A DNA stretch of 64,000 nucleotides from Malaciobacter molluscorum LMG 25693 (GTDB taxonomy: Bacteria > Campylobacterota > Campylobacteria > Campylobacterales > Arcobacteraceae), in the NCBI RefSeq assembly GCF_003544935.1, contig NZ_CP032098.1, forward strand, positions 868,001 through 932,000, read 5' to 3'. A model generated the notes under the pieces. That model did not search any database, was not told the origin of the DNA, and saw nothing but the letters and a program-made list of their open reading frames with translations. Every line of letters begins with the position of its first letter. The first letter of the stretch is position 1. The position numbers and the translations under genes are program-made. This document shows positions 8,860 to 17,130 of this stretch, in pieces.

Positions 8860-9126
8860 ATGCAAAAAGAAGAGTTTGAAAAAGCTGTGAATTTATTTGG
8901 TATTTTGACTAAAACATCAAAAAAAGAGTTAAAACAAAAATATTTAAAATTATCAAAAAAATACCATCCTGATACTCCTACAGGTAGTGATGAAAAATTT
9001 CAAGAATTAAAAGAAGCCTACGAACTTTTATTAGCATATATTGAAAATTATAAGTTTAGTTTTGAAGAAGATGAATTTAAAGAACAATATCCATCTTTTA
9101 CAAACTATAAAAATTGGAATATTTAA
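8860..9126 (+). CDS. Small J-domain protein
   Basis: 88 residues consisting almost entirely of a J-domain, with HPD at 36-38 and helix IV ending near residue 65, then a short acidic tail. It should recruit and activate DnaK; the client is unknown. No glycine-rich or zinc domain is present, so it is not DnaJ itself. It lies 13 bp before an ADP-ribosylglycohydrolase homologue and is probably co-transcribed with it. Confidence 0.85.
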   Translation: MQKEEFEKAVNLFGILTKTSKKELKQKYLKLSKKYHPDTPTGSDEKFQELKEAYELLLAYIENYKFSFEEDEFKEQYPSFTNYKNWNI

Positions 9127-9139
9127 TAAAGGAGAATTG

Positions 9140-9994
9140 ATGTTTACTTTACAAAAAGTTAAAGAGATTGTCTTAGGAACTTTGATAACAGATTCATATT
9201 GTTTAGGTTCTCATTGGATATATGATGAAAAGCAACTTAAAAGTCTGAATATTAATTGGAATGAATTAAATAAAGCTTATTCTATTTGGCACAAAGGTAA
9301 ATTGGCAGGAGAATTTACACATTATGGGGATCAAACTTATTGGCTATATGAATTTGTTAATCAAAATAATACTTTTGATGAAAAAGAGTATGCAAATTTT
9401 TGGATTAAAAGAATGAATTCTTATAATGGATATATAGATTCTTCTTCAAAAAATAGTATTATTCGATTAAAAGAAGGGAATATTACTGGTGCTGAATCTT
9501 CTGATTTTTCAATTGTTGGAAGAATTGCTTCTTTATTATTAGTATCAAAAGATAAAAATGAGTTTTTAAATAATGTTGAAAAATTTACAAAATTAACTCA
9601 TAATTCTTATGAGTCTTTAGGTGCAACACAGTTTTTTGCAAAACTATTGCTTAAAGTATTAGATAATGAAAATATCTTAGATGCAATATTATCGTTAAAA
9701 GAGACATCAAATAAAGATATTCAAGATTATATAAAAGAAGCTTATGCTTCAAAAGAAGATGATACTTTTGAAACTATTAGAAAATTTGGTCCTGCTTGTG
9801 ATACAAAAGAGTGTTTCCCTTCTGTTTTACATCTAATTTTTAAATATGATAATTTAAAAGATTTACTAATTGAGAATGCAAAAGCAGGTGGAGATTCAAG
9901 TGCAAGAGGTATGGCAGCCACAATGATTTATGTTGCAAAAAATGGATTAAATGATATTCCTATGTCTTGGTCAAAAATAAAAGTAATAATTTAA
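9140..9994 (+). CDS. ADP-ribosylglycohydrolase-family protein (J1-crystallin-like)
   Basis: 284 residues from ATG 9140, which has AAAGGAG just upstream; an earlier in-frame ATG at 9041 overlaps the J-domain gene and is unlikely. The start (LITDSYCLGSHWIYD) and end (AGGDSSARGMAATMIYVAKNGLNDIPMSW region) match the ADP-ribosylglycohydrolase fold, in the subgroup with HWIYD near the N-terminus. Canonical enzymes bind Mg through GGDxDT near the C-terminus; here the motif reads GGDSSAR, so the second aspartate is missing. This resembles the J1-crystallin-like branch and leaves catalytic activity open. Confidence 0.8.
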   Translation: MFTLQKVKEIVLGTLITDSYCLGSHWIYDEKQLKSLNINWNELNKAYSIWHKGKLAGEFTHYGDQTYWLYEFVNQNNTFDEKEYANFWIKRMNSYNGYIDSSSKNSIIRLKEGNITGAESSDFSIVGRIASLLLVSKDKNEFLNNVEKFTKLTHNSYESLGATQFFAKLLLKVLDNENILDAILSLKETSNKDIQDYIKEAYASKEDDTFETIRKFGPACDTKECFPSVLHLIFKYDNLKDLLIENAKAGGDSSARGMAATMIYVAKNGLNDIPMSWSKIKVII

Positions 9995-10028
9995 AAAAAT
10001 TAAAAAAAATTAAAAAAAATATTATTAT

Positions 10029-10054
10029 AAAAAACCCATATTTAGGGGTTTTTT
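10029..10054 (+). terminator. Terminator after the ADP-ribosylglycohydrolase gene
   Basis: AAAAAACCC (10029-10037) pairs with GGGTTTTTT (10046-10054) and is preceded by three A-rich 10-bp units (9991-10020). A classic Rho-independent terminator ending in a T run. Confidence 0.8.
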
Positions 10055-10119
10055 CTATTAAATTTCTAATAATTTTAATTTTTGTACAAAAAATAGACTT
10101 AAAATACTGTTTTTTATAG

Positions 10120-10237
10120 TATAATCATCTTACTAATATTTTTGATGTTCCTTGACAGGCAATATTTCATATTCCCAAATATAAATAAAGTTGTGTAAAG
10201 GTTCATTGATAATATAATATTTAAAGGAAAAGAAATT
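10120..10237 (+). promoter_or_regulatory. Promoter and ~105-nt leader of the RRM gene
   Basis: A perfect -10 box TATAAT at 10120-10125 follows an AT-rich region, so the transcript should start near 10132 and carry a leader of about 105 nt, long for this window. TTCCTT at 10148-10153 is exactly complementary to AAGGAA (10224-10229), the ribosome site. This could mask translation, as in temperature- or protein-controlled leaders; it is only a 6-bp match. The remaining sequence between 9995 and 10119 shows no gene. Confidence 0.45.
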
Positions 10238-10516
10238 ATGCAAATTTACGTTGGGAATATGTCTTATGGGACTACTGAAGAGAGTTTAAGAGCTTTATTT
10301 GCTCAGTATGGAGAAGTTAATTCTGTAAAAATCATCACAGATAGAGAAACTGGAAGAGCTAAAGGTTTCGGTTTTATTGGAATGGAAGATAATACAGCTG
10401 GACAAAATGCTATTGATGAATTAAATGGAAAAGAATTTGAAGGAAGAACTCTTAAAATAAATGAGGCTAAACCAAGAGAAGAAAGACCAAAAAGAAACTT
10501 CAATAACAGATACTAA
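10238..10516 (+). CDS. RRM-type RNA-binding protein
   Basis: 92 residues: one RNA recognition motif with RNP2 IYVGNM (3-8) and RNP1 KGFGFIGM (about 46-53), then an Arg/Lys-rich tail (KPREERPKRNFNNRY). Such small bacterial RRM proteins bind RNA and are often cold- or stress-induced. It is monocistronic, with a long leader before it and a strong terminator after. Confidence 0.93.
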   Translation: MQIYVGNMSYGTTEESLRALFAQYGEVNSVKIITDRETGRAKGFGFIGMEDNTAGQNAIDELNGKEFEGRTLKINEAKPREERPKRNFNNRY

Positions 10517-10551
10517 GAATCTATTATTTTAAAGTTTATTGGCTTTTTTTT

Positions 10552-10580
10552 AAGGGATGTATAAGTACATCCCTTTTTTT
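10552..10580 (+). terminator. Terminator of the RRM gene
   Basis: AAGGGATGTA (10552-10561) pairs with TACATCCCTT (10566-10575), loop TAAG, followed by a run of T. The end of the convergent exonuclease gene overlaps it. Confidence 0.85.
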
Positions 10581-11364
10581 ATAGCTCTATTTCGAGAGCT
10601 ATTGGGCAGTGATCACTTCCCATATAATTATCTAGAATATAAGCCTCTTTTATATTATTTTTTAAATCTTGGCTCACATAAAAATAATCGATTCTCCAGC
10701 CTACATTATTAGCTCTTGCATTTGCTCTATAACTCCACCAGCTATATTTATCTTTAACATCTTTATTCATGTATCTGAAAGTATCGATATATCCATGTTC
10801 TAAGAATTTTGTAATCCAATCTCTTTCCATAGGAAGAAAGCCTGATGTCTTTTCATTTGCTTTTGGTCTTGCTATGTCAACTTCTGTATGTGCAGTATTT
10901 ACATCCCCACAAATAATTATAGAAAAACCATCTTTTTTCAAATTTTCACAATGTTCTAAAAATCTATCATAAAATTGCATTTTATAAACAAGTCTATTTT
11001 CATTACTTTGTCCATTTGGAAAATATACATTAAAAAAAGCTATTTTTTTATCTTCAAAGTTAAAGTGGGCTTCGTTTATTCTTCCTTCTTTTAAAATATC
11101 TACGTTTAATGTATTATCACTAAAAAATGGTTCAATTTCACTATATAAAGCAGTTCCTGAACGTCCTTTTATGCTACAAGGATTAATATGTTTAAATTTA
11201 AATTCTTTTTCAAATATATTTTTTGGAATTTGATTCTCTTCTGCTTTTATTTCTTGAAGTCCTAAAATATCAATATTTTCTTCATCTACCCATTTTAATG
11301 CATTTTTTCTTTCAACTGCTCTTATTCCATTTACATTCCACGATATAAATCTATATTTTTTCAT
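10579..11364 (-). CDS. xth: Exodeoxyribonuclease III / AP endonuclease
   Basis: 261 residues of the exonuclease III (EEP) fold, the base-excision repair enzyme that cleaves DNA at abasic sites and degrades from 3' ends. Visible active-site motifs: ISWNVNGIRA (N-terminal Asn), LGLQEIKA (catalytic Glu), IICGDVNTAH (Asp and Asn), WRIDYFYVS, and the C-terminal GSDHCPIALEIEL (Asp-His pair). The motif pattern is nearer to ExoA-type than E. coli XthA. It ends next to the RRM terminator and is followed upstream by a small exported protein gene. Confidence 0.95.
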   Translation of the reverse strand: MKKYRFISWNVNGIRAVERKNALKWVDEENIDILGLQEIKAEENQIPKNIFEKEFKFKHINPCSIKGRSGTALYSEIEPFFSDNTLNVDILKEGRINEAHFNFEDKKIAFFNVYFPNGQSNENRLVYKMQFYDRFLEHCENLKKDGFSIIICGDVNTAHTEVDIARPKANEKTSGFLPMERDWITKFLEHGYIDTFRYMNKDVKDKYSWWSYRANARANNVGWRIDYFYVSQDLKNNIKEAYILDNYMGSDHCPIALEIEL

Positions 11365-11367
11365 ATA

Positions 11368-11613
11368 TTACCCTCTATTTTTTTCTATTTTATTTTTTTC
11401 TTTATAATTTTTATTTTTTTTATAATTTTTTATCTCTTTTTGATCTTTTTTTAAAGAATCAGAAAAGTTATTATATTTTTGTTTATGAAAACTATTTTGA
11501 TTGTCTATAATTAAACTATCACTATGTCCTCCATGCATATCAATTTTGCCTTTTTGTGAGTTAGCAAAACATAATGTGGATAAACTAAGCATTAAAAGTA
11601 GAAATTTTTTCAT
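11368..11613 (-). CDS. Small exported Lys/Asn-rich protein
   Basis: 81 residues: a signal peptide (MKKFLLLMLSLSTLCFANS, cleavage about 18) followed by a strongly basic, low-complexity mature part rich in Lys, Asn and Glu, with HGGHSD near its start. No known domain. It begins within the last 29 bp of the upstream membrane-protein gene, so the two are coupled, and is probably periplasmic. Confidence 0.6.
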   Translation of the reverse strand: MKKFLLLMLSLSTLCFANSQKGKIDMHGGHSDSLIIDNQNSFHKQKYNNFSDSLKKDQKEIKNYKKNKNYKEKNKIEKNRG

Positions 11614-11854
11614 TTTTTTTCCTTTTTAAGTTATTAAATATCCCATAAATTGTAATGATAATCCAAAATACTTCAATTACAAAAGAACCTAAATTAAAAT
11701 GTACACATAAAGAAATTAATAATAGTATTGCACCAACTAGATTTAATAGTTGATATAAAATAGAATAAATAGTACATTTATTTGCTTGTAAAAGTAAATA
11801 TGCTGTTACTACAAAAGCCATGCCTAAAAAACCAACCCATTGAAATATATCCAT
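11585..11854 (-). CDS. CBU_0592-like small membrane protein
   Basis: 89 residues with three membrane helices and the pattern QWVGFLGMAFVVTAYLLLQ ... YQLLNLVGAILLLISL ... EVFWIIITIYGI, typical of the small CBU_0592-like/'YgaP-less' transmembrane family found in many proteobacteria. Function unknown. The 3' end overlaps the start of the small exported protein gene. Confidence 0.7.
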   Translation of the reverse strand: MDIFQWVGFLGMAFVVTAYLLLQANKCTIYSILYQLLNLVGAILLLISLCVHFNLGSFVIEVFWIIITIYGIFNNLKRKKNEKISTFNA

Positions 11855-11962
11855 TTTTATATAATCCTTTCTACTGTTTTATTAAAAATAAAATATTAAT
11901 ATTTAATATAAAGCTACATCAAATGATTATTTTCTATAATTCACCTTAAAAAAAGGGTGCTT

Positions 11963-12421
11963 TTGAAATTACTTTTTTTATTATTTTTATTTTCTATTTT
12001 TATGTTTGCTTCTTCTTATAAATATAATCATATTTTAATGGAAGGAGAGTTTGACATATCATACAATAAAAATAAAACAAAAAATTTAAAGTTTTTTTAT
12101 AACTTGGGAATTTATTATAATCTTAATAACATTGTTAAATTATCATCATTTTGCTTTTTTACTGATAAAGATCAAAAAAAATTAAATGAAAATGGAAAAT
12201 CAAAATATAAAATTTGTGTAAAAGCAAAAGAGAATAACTTTTATGTATTAAATAAATCAAATGGATATACAAAAACAAAAATGTTTATAGCAAAATTAAA
12301 AAATGCAAGAATTTCTATTTTAGATAATAAAAATAGAAAATTATGCTCTTTGAAAGCTTCAACTTATGCTTCGATTAATAAAAAAATAAATAATTGTTTA
12401 AAAAAATCAAATAATATTTAA
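11963..12421 (+). CDS. Exported protein of unknown function
   Basis: 152 residues from TTG 11963, favoured because AAAAGGG lies 5 nt upstream; a GTG at 11957 is inside that ribosome site. A signal peptide (about 1-17) precedes a basic mature protein of about 135 residues with cysteines near FCFF, YKICV, LCSL and NNCL, possibly paired in the periplasm. I do not recognise the family. Confidence 0.65.
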   Translation: MKLLFLLFLFSIFMFASSYKYNHILMEGEFDISYNKNKTKNLKFFYNLGIYYNLNNIVKLSSFCFFTDKDQKKLNENGKSKYKICVKAKENNFYVLNKSNGYTKTKMFIAKLKNARISILDNKNRKLCSLKASTYASINKKINNCLKKSNNI

Positions 12422-12478
12422 TAAATTTTTACTACTAAGAGATTTTTTGGTATTTTACTTTTATTTAAAGTGATTATT

Positions 12479-13195
12479 ATGTACATAGATTTACTACTTG
12501 GCTTTATAACATTTTTTACTTCAACTATTGCAGGTATTGTTGGAATTGGTGGAGGTATGATACTTGTAGCTATTTTACCATCTTTTTTACCTGTAAATGC
12601 AGTAATTCCTATTCATGGATTAACTCAAATGACAAGTAATTTTAGTAGAGCTGTTTTTGGATATAAGGATATTCAATTTAAGGTTATTCCTAAGTTTTTA
12701 TTTGGTTCTTTATTAGGTATAGGATTGATTTCTTCTATTATTTATTTTATATCTTTAGATTATGTTCCTTTATTTATTGGAATTTATATTCTTCTTTCTT
12801 TATGGTCTAAAAAGTTTAATGATAAAATAAAAAAATTTGAAAGTTATTTTTTAATAGGCTTTTTTCAAACTGGTTTATCTTTAATAGTTGGTGCTACTGG
12901 ACCTTTATCAATGACTTTATTATATAAAGACTTTGAAGATAAAGATGCAATAGTTGCAACAGCAGCTGCACTTATGAGTATAACTCATATATTTAAAGTT
13001 TTTGTTTTTATATTTTTTGGTTTCGCTTTTTTTGATTATTTAGGTTTACTTGTATGTATGATTGTTGGTGCAATTTTAGGAAGTTATGCTGGAATAAAAT
13101 TAAGAAATAAAATTGATGGTAAAAAATTTAGAAACATACTAAAAATCTTACTTTCTCTTCTTGCAATAAAAGTAATAATAAGTGTATTTTTATAA
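12479..13195 (+). CDS. TSUP (TauE/SafE) family permease
   Basis: 238 residues from ATG 12479 (a GTG at 12470 is less likely). About eight membrane helices in two homologous halves with the family motif GIVGIGGGMILVAILP near the N-terminus and LIVGATGPLSMTL in the second half. TSUP proteins export or import sulfite, sulfoacetate, taurine-related anions or other organic anions; no partner here identifies the substrate. It is one of three TSUP genes in the window. Confidence 0.88.
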   Translation: MYIDLLLGFITFFTSTIAGIVGIGGGMILVAILPSFLPVNAVIPIHGLTQMTSNFSRAVFGYKDIQFKVIPKFLFGSLLGIGLISSIIYFISLDYVPLFIGIYILLSLWSKKFNDKIKKFESYFLIGFFQTGLSLIVGATGPLSMTLLYKDFEDKDAIVATAAALMSITHIFKVFVFIFFGFAFFDYLGLLVCMIVGAILGSYAGIKLRNKIDGKKFRNILKILLSLLAIKVIISVFL

Positions 13196-13254
13196 CAGGT
13201 TTTAAATTTTTCTTTTTTACATTTATTTCTAAATAAATAAATTATTTATATAAG

Positions 13255-13296
13255 ATGTATATATTATATACATAAAATCTGATTATTTAATATAAT
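13255..13296 (+). promoter_or_regulatory. Palindrome and -10 box upstream of eutB
   Basis: ATGTATAT-ATT-ATATACAT (13255-13273) is a perfect 8-bp-arm palindrome. TATAAT at 13291-13296 is a consensus -10 box, which puts the palindrome at about -39, a usual position for an activator or a blocking repressor. No eut regulator gene is adjacent. Confidence 0.4.
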
Positions 13297-13338
13297 AAAA
13301 TGATACTATTTTCTATATAAACTTAAAGGATAAAAATA

Positions 13339-14745
13339 ATGACAAGTCCTTATAGATATACATTAGGAAATAGAACTTACAATTTTAAGAATTTAGCAGA
13401 ACTTATGGCAAAGGCAACTCCTAAAAGATCAGGAGATATACTTGCCCAAGTTGCAGCATCTTCTTCACAAGAAAGAGTTGTTGCACAGATGAAATTAGCA
13501 GAAACTCCTCTTAAGAATTTTTTAAATGAAGCCTTAATCCCCTATGAAAAAGATGAAATTACTAGGCTTATTCTAGATGAACATAACAAAGAGGCTTTTA
13601 GCTTAATTTCTCATATGACTGTAGGTGATTTTAGAAATTGGCTTTTAAGTGATGAGACAACAACGGATATTATAAAAAGTGTCCAAGATGGATTTACTCC
13701 TGAAATGGTAGCTGCTGTAAGTAAAATAATGAGAAATCAAGAACTTATTTTAGTTGCAAAAAAAGCAAAAGTTGTAAAATCTTTTAGAAATACAATTGGT
13801 TTAGATAATAGATTATCAACTAGATTACAACCTAATCATCCAACTGATGATGTTGTGGGAATTGCAGCTAGTATTTTAGATGGATTACTTTACGCTAATG
13901 GTGATGCAGTTATAGGAATCAATCCGGCAACTGATAATATTTCTCAAGCTACTAAACTTTTAAAACTAATGGATGAAGTAATACAAAAGTATGAAATTCC
14001 TACTCAATCTTGTGTATTAACTCATGTTACAAATACAATAGAAGCAATAGAAAATAAAGCTCCTGTTGATTTAGTATTTCAATCTATTGGAGGAACAGAA
14101 GCTACAAATTCTAGTTTTGGTTTTAATTTAAATACTTTAAAAGAAGCACAAGATGCAGCATTATCTTTAAATAGAGGTACTGTTGGAAAAAGTGTGATGT
14201 ATTTTGAAACTGGACAAGGAAGTTCATTATCTGCAAATGCACATCATAATATTGATCAACAAACATGTGAAGCAAGAGCTTATGCTGTTGCTAAAAAATT
14301 TGATCCTTTATTAGTTAATACTGTTGTTGGATTTATAGGTCCAGAATATTTATATGATGGTAAAGAGATTACTCGAGCAGGACTAGAAGATCATTTTTGT
14401 GGGAAATTATTAGGTGTACCTATGGGATGTGATATTTGTTATACAAATCATGCTCAAGCAGATCAAAATGATATGGATGATTTGTTAACTTTATTATCTG
14501 TTGCTGGATGTAATTTTATTATTGGAGTTCCTGGAGCAGATGATATTATGCTTAATTATCAAAGTACATCTTTTCATGATGCACTATATGCAAGAAAAGT
14601 ATTAGGTTTAAAACCTGCACCTGAGTTTGAGCAATGGTTAGAAAAAATGGATATTTTTAGTGATATGAAAAATTTTATACTTAATAAAAAAATGCCATTA
14701 GCTTTTTCTAAACCTTTAAATAATCTTTTAGGAGAGATTGCATGA
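13339..14745 (+). CDS. eutB: Ethanolamine ammonia-lyase large subunit
   Basis: 468 residues, normal for EutB, the adenosylcobalamin-dependent TIM-barrel subunit that converts ethanolamine to acetaldehyde and ammonia. Recognisable segments include TVGDFRNWLLSDE, the barrel strand VDLVFQSIGGTEATNSSFG, MYFETGQGSSLSANAHHN and GCDICYTNHAQADQNDMD. AAAGGAT precedes the ATG. It overlaps eutC by 4 bp (ATGA), the usual coupling for a hetero-oligomer. No microcompartment shell genes or EutA reactivase are in the window. Confidence 0.97.
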   Translation: MTSPYRYTLGNRTYNFKNLAELMAKATPKRSGDILAQVAASSSQERVVAQMKLAETPLKNFLNEALIPYEKDEITRLILDEHNKEAFSLISHMTVGDFRNWLLSDETTTDIIKSVQDGFTPEMVAAVSKIMRNQELILVAKKAKVVKSFRNTIGLDNRLSTRLQPNHPTDDVVGIAASILDGLLYANGDAVIGINPATDNISQATKLLKLMDEVIQKYEIPTQSCVLTHVTNTIEAIENKAPVDLVFQSIGGTEATNSSFGFNLNTLKEAQDAALSLNRGTVGKSVMYFETGQGSSLSANAHHNIDQQTCEARAYAVAKKFDPLLVNTVVGFIGPEYLYDGKEITRAGLEDHFCGKLLGVPMGCDICYTNHAQADQNDMDDLLTLLSVAGCNFIIGVPGADDIMLNYQSTSFHDALYARKVLGLKPAPEFEQWLEKMDIFSDMKNFILNKKMPLAFSKPLNNLLGEIA

Positions 14746-15611
14746 GTAAAATTCAAGATTGTGTAATCAAAAATAGATGGGATATATTAAAAGAGTTTAC
14801 AGAAGCTAGAATAGGATTAGGAAGAGTTGGAGTAAATCTTCCAACAAATGAACTTTTAGCTTTTCAACTAGCTCATGCACAAGCACAAGATGCAGTACAT
14901 TTACCTCTAGATGTAGATAGTTTGAGTCAAGAGTTAAATAATATGCCAATTGATTTAAAACTTTTAAATATGCAAGTTAATGAAACGGGATTAATTCAAG
15001 ATGGTTGTACTCCAATTTTGCTGCATTCAAAAGCTCAAAACAGAAGTGTTTATTTGCAAAGACCTGATTTAGGAAGAAGATTAGATGAACACTCTATTAA
15101 ACTTCTTGAAAATTTTAAAAGTGAAGATATAACTTATGATTTAGCAATTGTAATTGTAGATGGATTGTCTTCTTTTGCAATTAAAGAAAATGCAGTTAAA
15201 TATATAAAAAAATTGACTTTATCTTTAGCAAATGAGCAAGATAGTTGGAAAATAGCACCATTTGCTATTGTGCAACAAGGAAGAGTAGCAATTGGTGATG
15301 AAGTAGCAAGCCTTTTAAATGCAAAAGCAGTATTGGTACTTATTGGGGAAAGACCAGGACTTAGTTCTCCTGATAGTTTAGGTTTATACTTAACTTACAA
15401 TCCCAAAATAGGTTTAACAGATGCATATAGAAACTGCATCTCAAATGTTAGATTAGATGGTTTATCTTATGATGAAGCAGTTAATAAATCAATGTATTTA
15501 TTAAAAGAATCAAGAAGACTTCAATTAAGTGGAGTAAATCTAAAAGAAAGGACGCAGGATAATATTATAGAAAATAGTTTTGATGAACAAAAGAATTTTT
15601 TAATTAAATAA
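14742..15611 (+). CDS. eutC: Ethanolamine ammonia-lyase small subunit
   Basis: 289 residues of EutC, which with EutB forms the B12-binding active complex. Typical segments: TEARIGLGRVGVNLPTNELLAFQLAHAQAQDAVH at the N-terminus, FAIVQQGRVAIGDEVA, and LIGERPGLSSPDSLGLYLTYNP. Length is normal. It starts inside the last codons of eutB and is followed 11 bp later by the permease gene, so all three form an operon. Confidence 0.96.
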   Translation: MSKIQDCVIKNRWDILKEFTEARIGLGRVGVNLPTNELLAFQLAHAQAQDAVHLPLDVDSLSQELNNMPIDLKLLNMQVNETGLIQDGCTPILLHSKAQNRSVYLQRPDLGRRLDEHSIKLLENFKSEDITYDLAIVIVDGLSSFAIKENAVKYIKKLTLSLANEQDSWKIAPFAIVQQGRVAIGDEVASLLNAKAVLVLIGERPGLSSPDSLGLYLTYNPKIGLTDAYRNCISNVRLDGLSYDEAVNKSMYLLKESRRLQLSGVNLKERTQDNIIENSFDEQKNFLIK

Positions 15612-15622
15612 GGAAGAATAAG

Positions 15623-17026
15623 ATGAAAACTTTAGATAAAGATTATTTAGCAAAAAGACAATTAAAAAAAGGAACAGCTGGATGGTTGTTATTAACTGGA
15701 TTGGGTATTTCATATGTTATTTCTGGTGATTTTGCTGGATGGAATTTTGGGATAGGTGAAGCAGGCTGGGGTGGTTTTGCAATTGCAGCAGCACTTATGG
15801 CTTTAATGTATTTTTGTTTAGTTTTATCATTAGCTGAAATGTCGGCAGCAATTCCAGCAGCAGGTGGTGGTTATAGTTTTGCAAGACAAGTTATGGGTCC
15901 AGCAGGTGGGTATTTAACTGGTCTTGCAATCTTAATTGAATATGCTTTAGCACCCGCTGCAATTGTTATTTTTATAGGTTCTGCTGTTGAAGCATTAATT
16001 GGAATAAATGGTCCTTTAGTGTATGCAATATTTTATGCTGTTTTTATTGCTATACATTTATTAGGTGTAGGTGAAGCATTAAAAAGTATGCTAATTATTA
16101 GTGGTTTTGCAGTATTTGCAATTATAGCTACTGCTTTTGCATTACTTGGAGATTTTAATGTTACAAATTTATTTGATATAAAAGCAAGTGTAGATGCAGT
16201 TGGTGCAAATGAGTTTTTACCTTTTGGATGGTATGGTGTATGGGCTGCACTACCTTTTGCAATGTGGTTGTTTTTAGCAGTTGAAGGTGTTCCTTTAGCA
16301 GCAGAAGAAGCAAAAAATCCAGCAAAAGATGTACCAAAAGGTATTATTGCAGCAATGGTATTTCTATTTTTTACCGCTGTATTAGTTCTATTTTTATTAG
16401 CTGGTTCATCAAGTGCAAGTATGATAGGTAAAAGTGCAGTACCCCTAGTTGATGCTTTAAATGCAACAGGAAATTCAACTTTAGCAACAGTTGTAAATGT
16501 ATTAGGATTAGCAGGTTTAATTGCTTCATTTTTTTCTATTATATTTGGATATAGCAGATTGATTTTTGCTTTATCAAGAGCTGGGTATTTACCAAAATTT
16601 TTATCTTTAACTAGCAAAAGAAAAACTCCAACTTGGGCTTTAATTATTCCAGGAATATTAGGTTTTTTTGCATCACTAAGTGGAGAGGGTGATTTAATAT
16701 TAGCAATGGCTGTTGTTGGTGCAACAATTTCATATGCATTAATGTCTTTAAGTCATATTTTATTAAGAGTAAAAAGAAAAGATTTAAATAGACCTTATAA
16801 AACTCCAGGAGGTATCGTAACATCTTCTATCTCTTTAATTTTAAGTTTAGTTGCTTTAACTGGTGTTTATGCTTTTGACCCAAGAGCATTTAATTATACA
16901 TTAATTATCTATGCAATGGGAGCACTATATTACTTCTTCTATAGTAAAAACTCATTAGTTGCTAAAACAGCTGAAGAAGAGTTTGCAATGCTAGAACAAG
17001 CAGAAAGTGAACTTGAAGCTGCATAA
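15623..17026 (+). CDS. eat: Ethanolamine permease (APC family)
   Basis: 467 residues with 12 membrane helices of the amino acid-polyamine-organocation superfamily. The N-terminal GISYVISGDFAGWNFG and the helix 6 region FAMWLFLAVEGVPLAAEEAKNP match the ethanolamine permease branch. Following eutBC directly, it should import ethanolamine. Ethanolamine import plus deamination then yields acetaldehyde and ammonia in the cytoplasm. An inverted-repeat terminator follows the stop. Confidence 0.93.
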   Translation: MKTLDKDYLAKRQLKKGTAGWLLLTGLGISYVISGDFAGWNFGIGEAGWGGFAIAAALMALMYFCLVLSLAEMSAAIPAAGGGYSFARQVMGPAGGYLTGLAILIEYALAPAAIVIFIGSAVEALIGINGPLVYAIFYAVFIAIHLLGVGEALKSMLIISGFAVFAIIATAFALLGDFNVTNLFDIKASVDAVGANEFLPFGWYGVWAALPFAMWLFLAVEGVPLAAEEAKNPAKDVPKGIIAAMVFLFFTAVLVLFLLAGSSSASMIGKSAVPLVDALNATGNSTLATVVNVLGLAGLIASFFSIIFGYSRLIFALSRAGYLPKFLSLTSKRKTPTWALIIPGILGFFASLSGEGDLILAMAVVGATISYALMSLSHILLRVKRKDLNRPYKTPGGIVTSSISLILSLVALTGVYAFDPRAFNYTLIIYAMGALYYFFYSKNSLVAKTAEEEFAMLEQAESELEAA

Positions 17027-17054
17027 AAAATAAGAGAATATTCTCTTATTTTTT
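17025..17054 (+). terminator. Terminator of the ethanolamine operon
   Basis: 14-bp complementarity between 17025-17038 and 17041-17054 (core TAAGAGAA / TTCTCTTA) ending in a T run, directly after the permease stop codon. Confidence 0.85.
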
Positions 17055-17130
17055 ATTTTAAATACATATATATTACACTTTTATCCCACCTTGATATGTT
17101 AAAGTTTTAATCATATATAAGGAGAGAAGA

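Noticed and set aside
9991-10020. Triple A-rich 10-bp repeat as a phase-variable tract
   Set aside because: It lies after the stop codon next to a terminator; A-runs of this kind are common in such AT-rich DNA and no coding frame depends on it.
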